Assembly (NCBI GenBank): GCA_021819345.1
Contig: JAKARG010000225.1
Location: 1 to 5,654, forward strand
Reading direction: 5' to 3'
DNA: 5,654 nt
From: Actinomycetes bacterium
GTDB taxonomy: Bacteria; Actinomycetota; Acidimicrobiia; Acidimicrobiales; Palsa-688
Shown here piece after piece: positions 5,635 to 5,654 of the stretch. Position 1 is the first letter of the stretch; every line of letters begins with the position of its first letter. A program made the translations under genes and the position numbers. The notes under the pieces are model-generated. The model saw only the letters and a program-made list of their open reading frames with translations. It made no database searches and had not been told where the DNA came from.

Positions 5635-5654
5635 CCGGCCGCCGTGCGGCGCTC

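Noticed and set aside
1..5654. CRISPR array, tRNA, rRNA, insertion sequence or phage attachment site
   Set aside because: No regularly spaced repeats with unique spacers, no cloverleaf-like conserved sequence, no transposase motifs and no composition break were seen on reading both strands.

Overview
The window is very GC-rich, with strong G/C preference at third codon positions, GTG starts and Actinobacteria-like protein sequences. The unbroken series Xaa-Pro peptidase, elongation factor P, NusB matches the pepQ-efp-nusB order known from Actinobacteria such as Mycobacterium tuberculosis. I infer a high-GC Actinomycetota member, possibly an environmental lineage such as Acidimicrobiia; the lineage below phylum is a guess. 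No rRNA, tRNA, CRISPR array, insertion sequence or phage gene was seen.

The left part (1-3577) is on the + strand. It opens inside a gene whose start lies outside the window (1-657): a Pro/Ala/Gly-rich, probably disordered protein with short tandem repeats and no recognised function. After 30 bases comes a full-length type IV prepilin peptidase, pilD, with its zinc-type Cys motifs and both catalytic aspartates. About 10 bases later begins a large multi-pass membrane protein that looks like a GT-C fold, family 39-like glycosyltransferase. The tight spacing suggests that at least pilD and the membrane protein are co-transcribed; pilus assembly and surface glycan transfer are plausible neighbouring functions, but a shared pathway is inference.

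The right part (3513-5622) is on the - strand and reads, in transcription order, pepQ, efp, nusB. pepQ and efp overlap by one base (TGATG), and efp and nusB are two bases apart, so this is a tightly coupled housekeeping operon: a proline-specific dipeptidase or aminopeptidase, the factor that rescues ribosomes stalled on polyproline, and the rRNA antitermination factor. A possible leaderless promoter lies directly before pepQ.

The two units converge and overlap by 65 bases at 3513-3577. No gene-free stretch longer than 30 bases exists apart from the right edge (5623-5654). The window appears to be an ordinary core region. The points worth a second look are regulatory or variant details; I see no new defence or mobile system.
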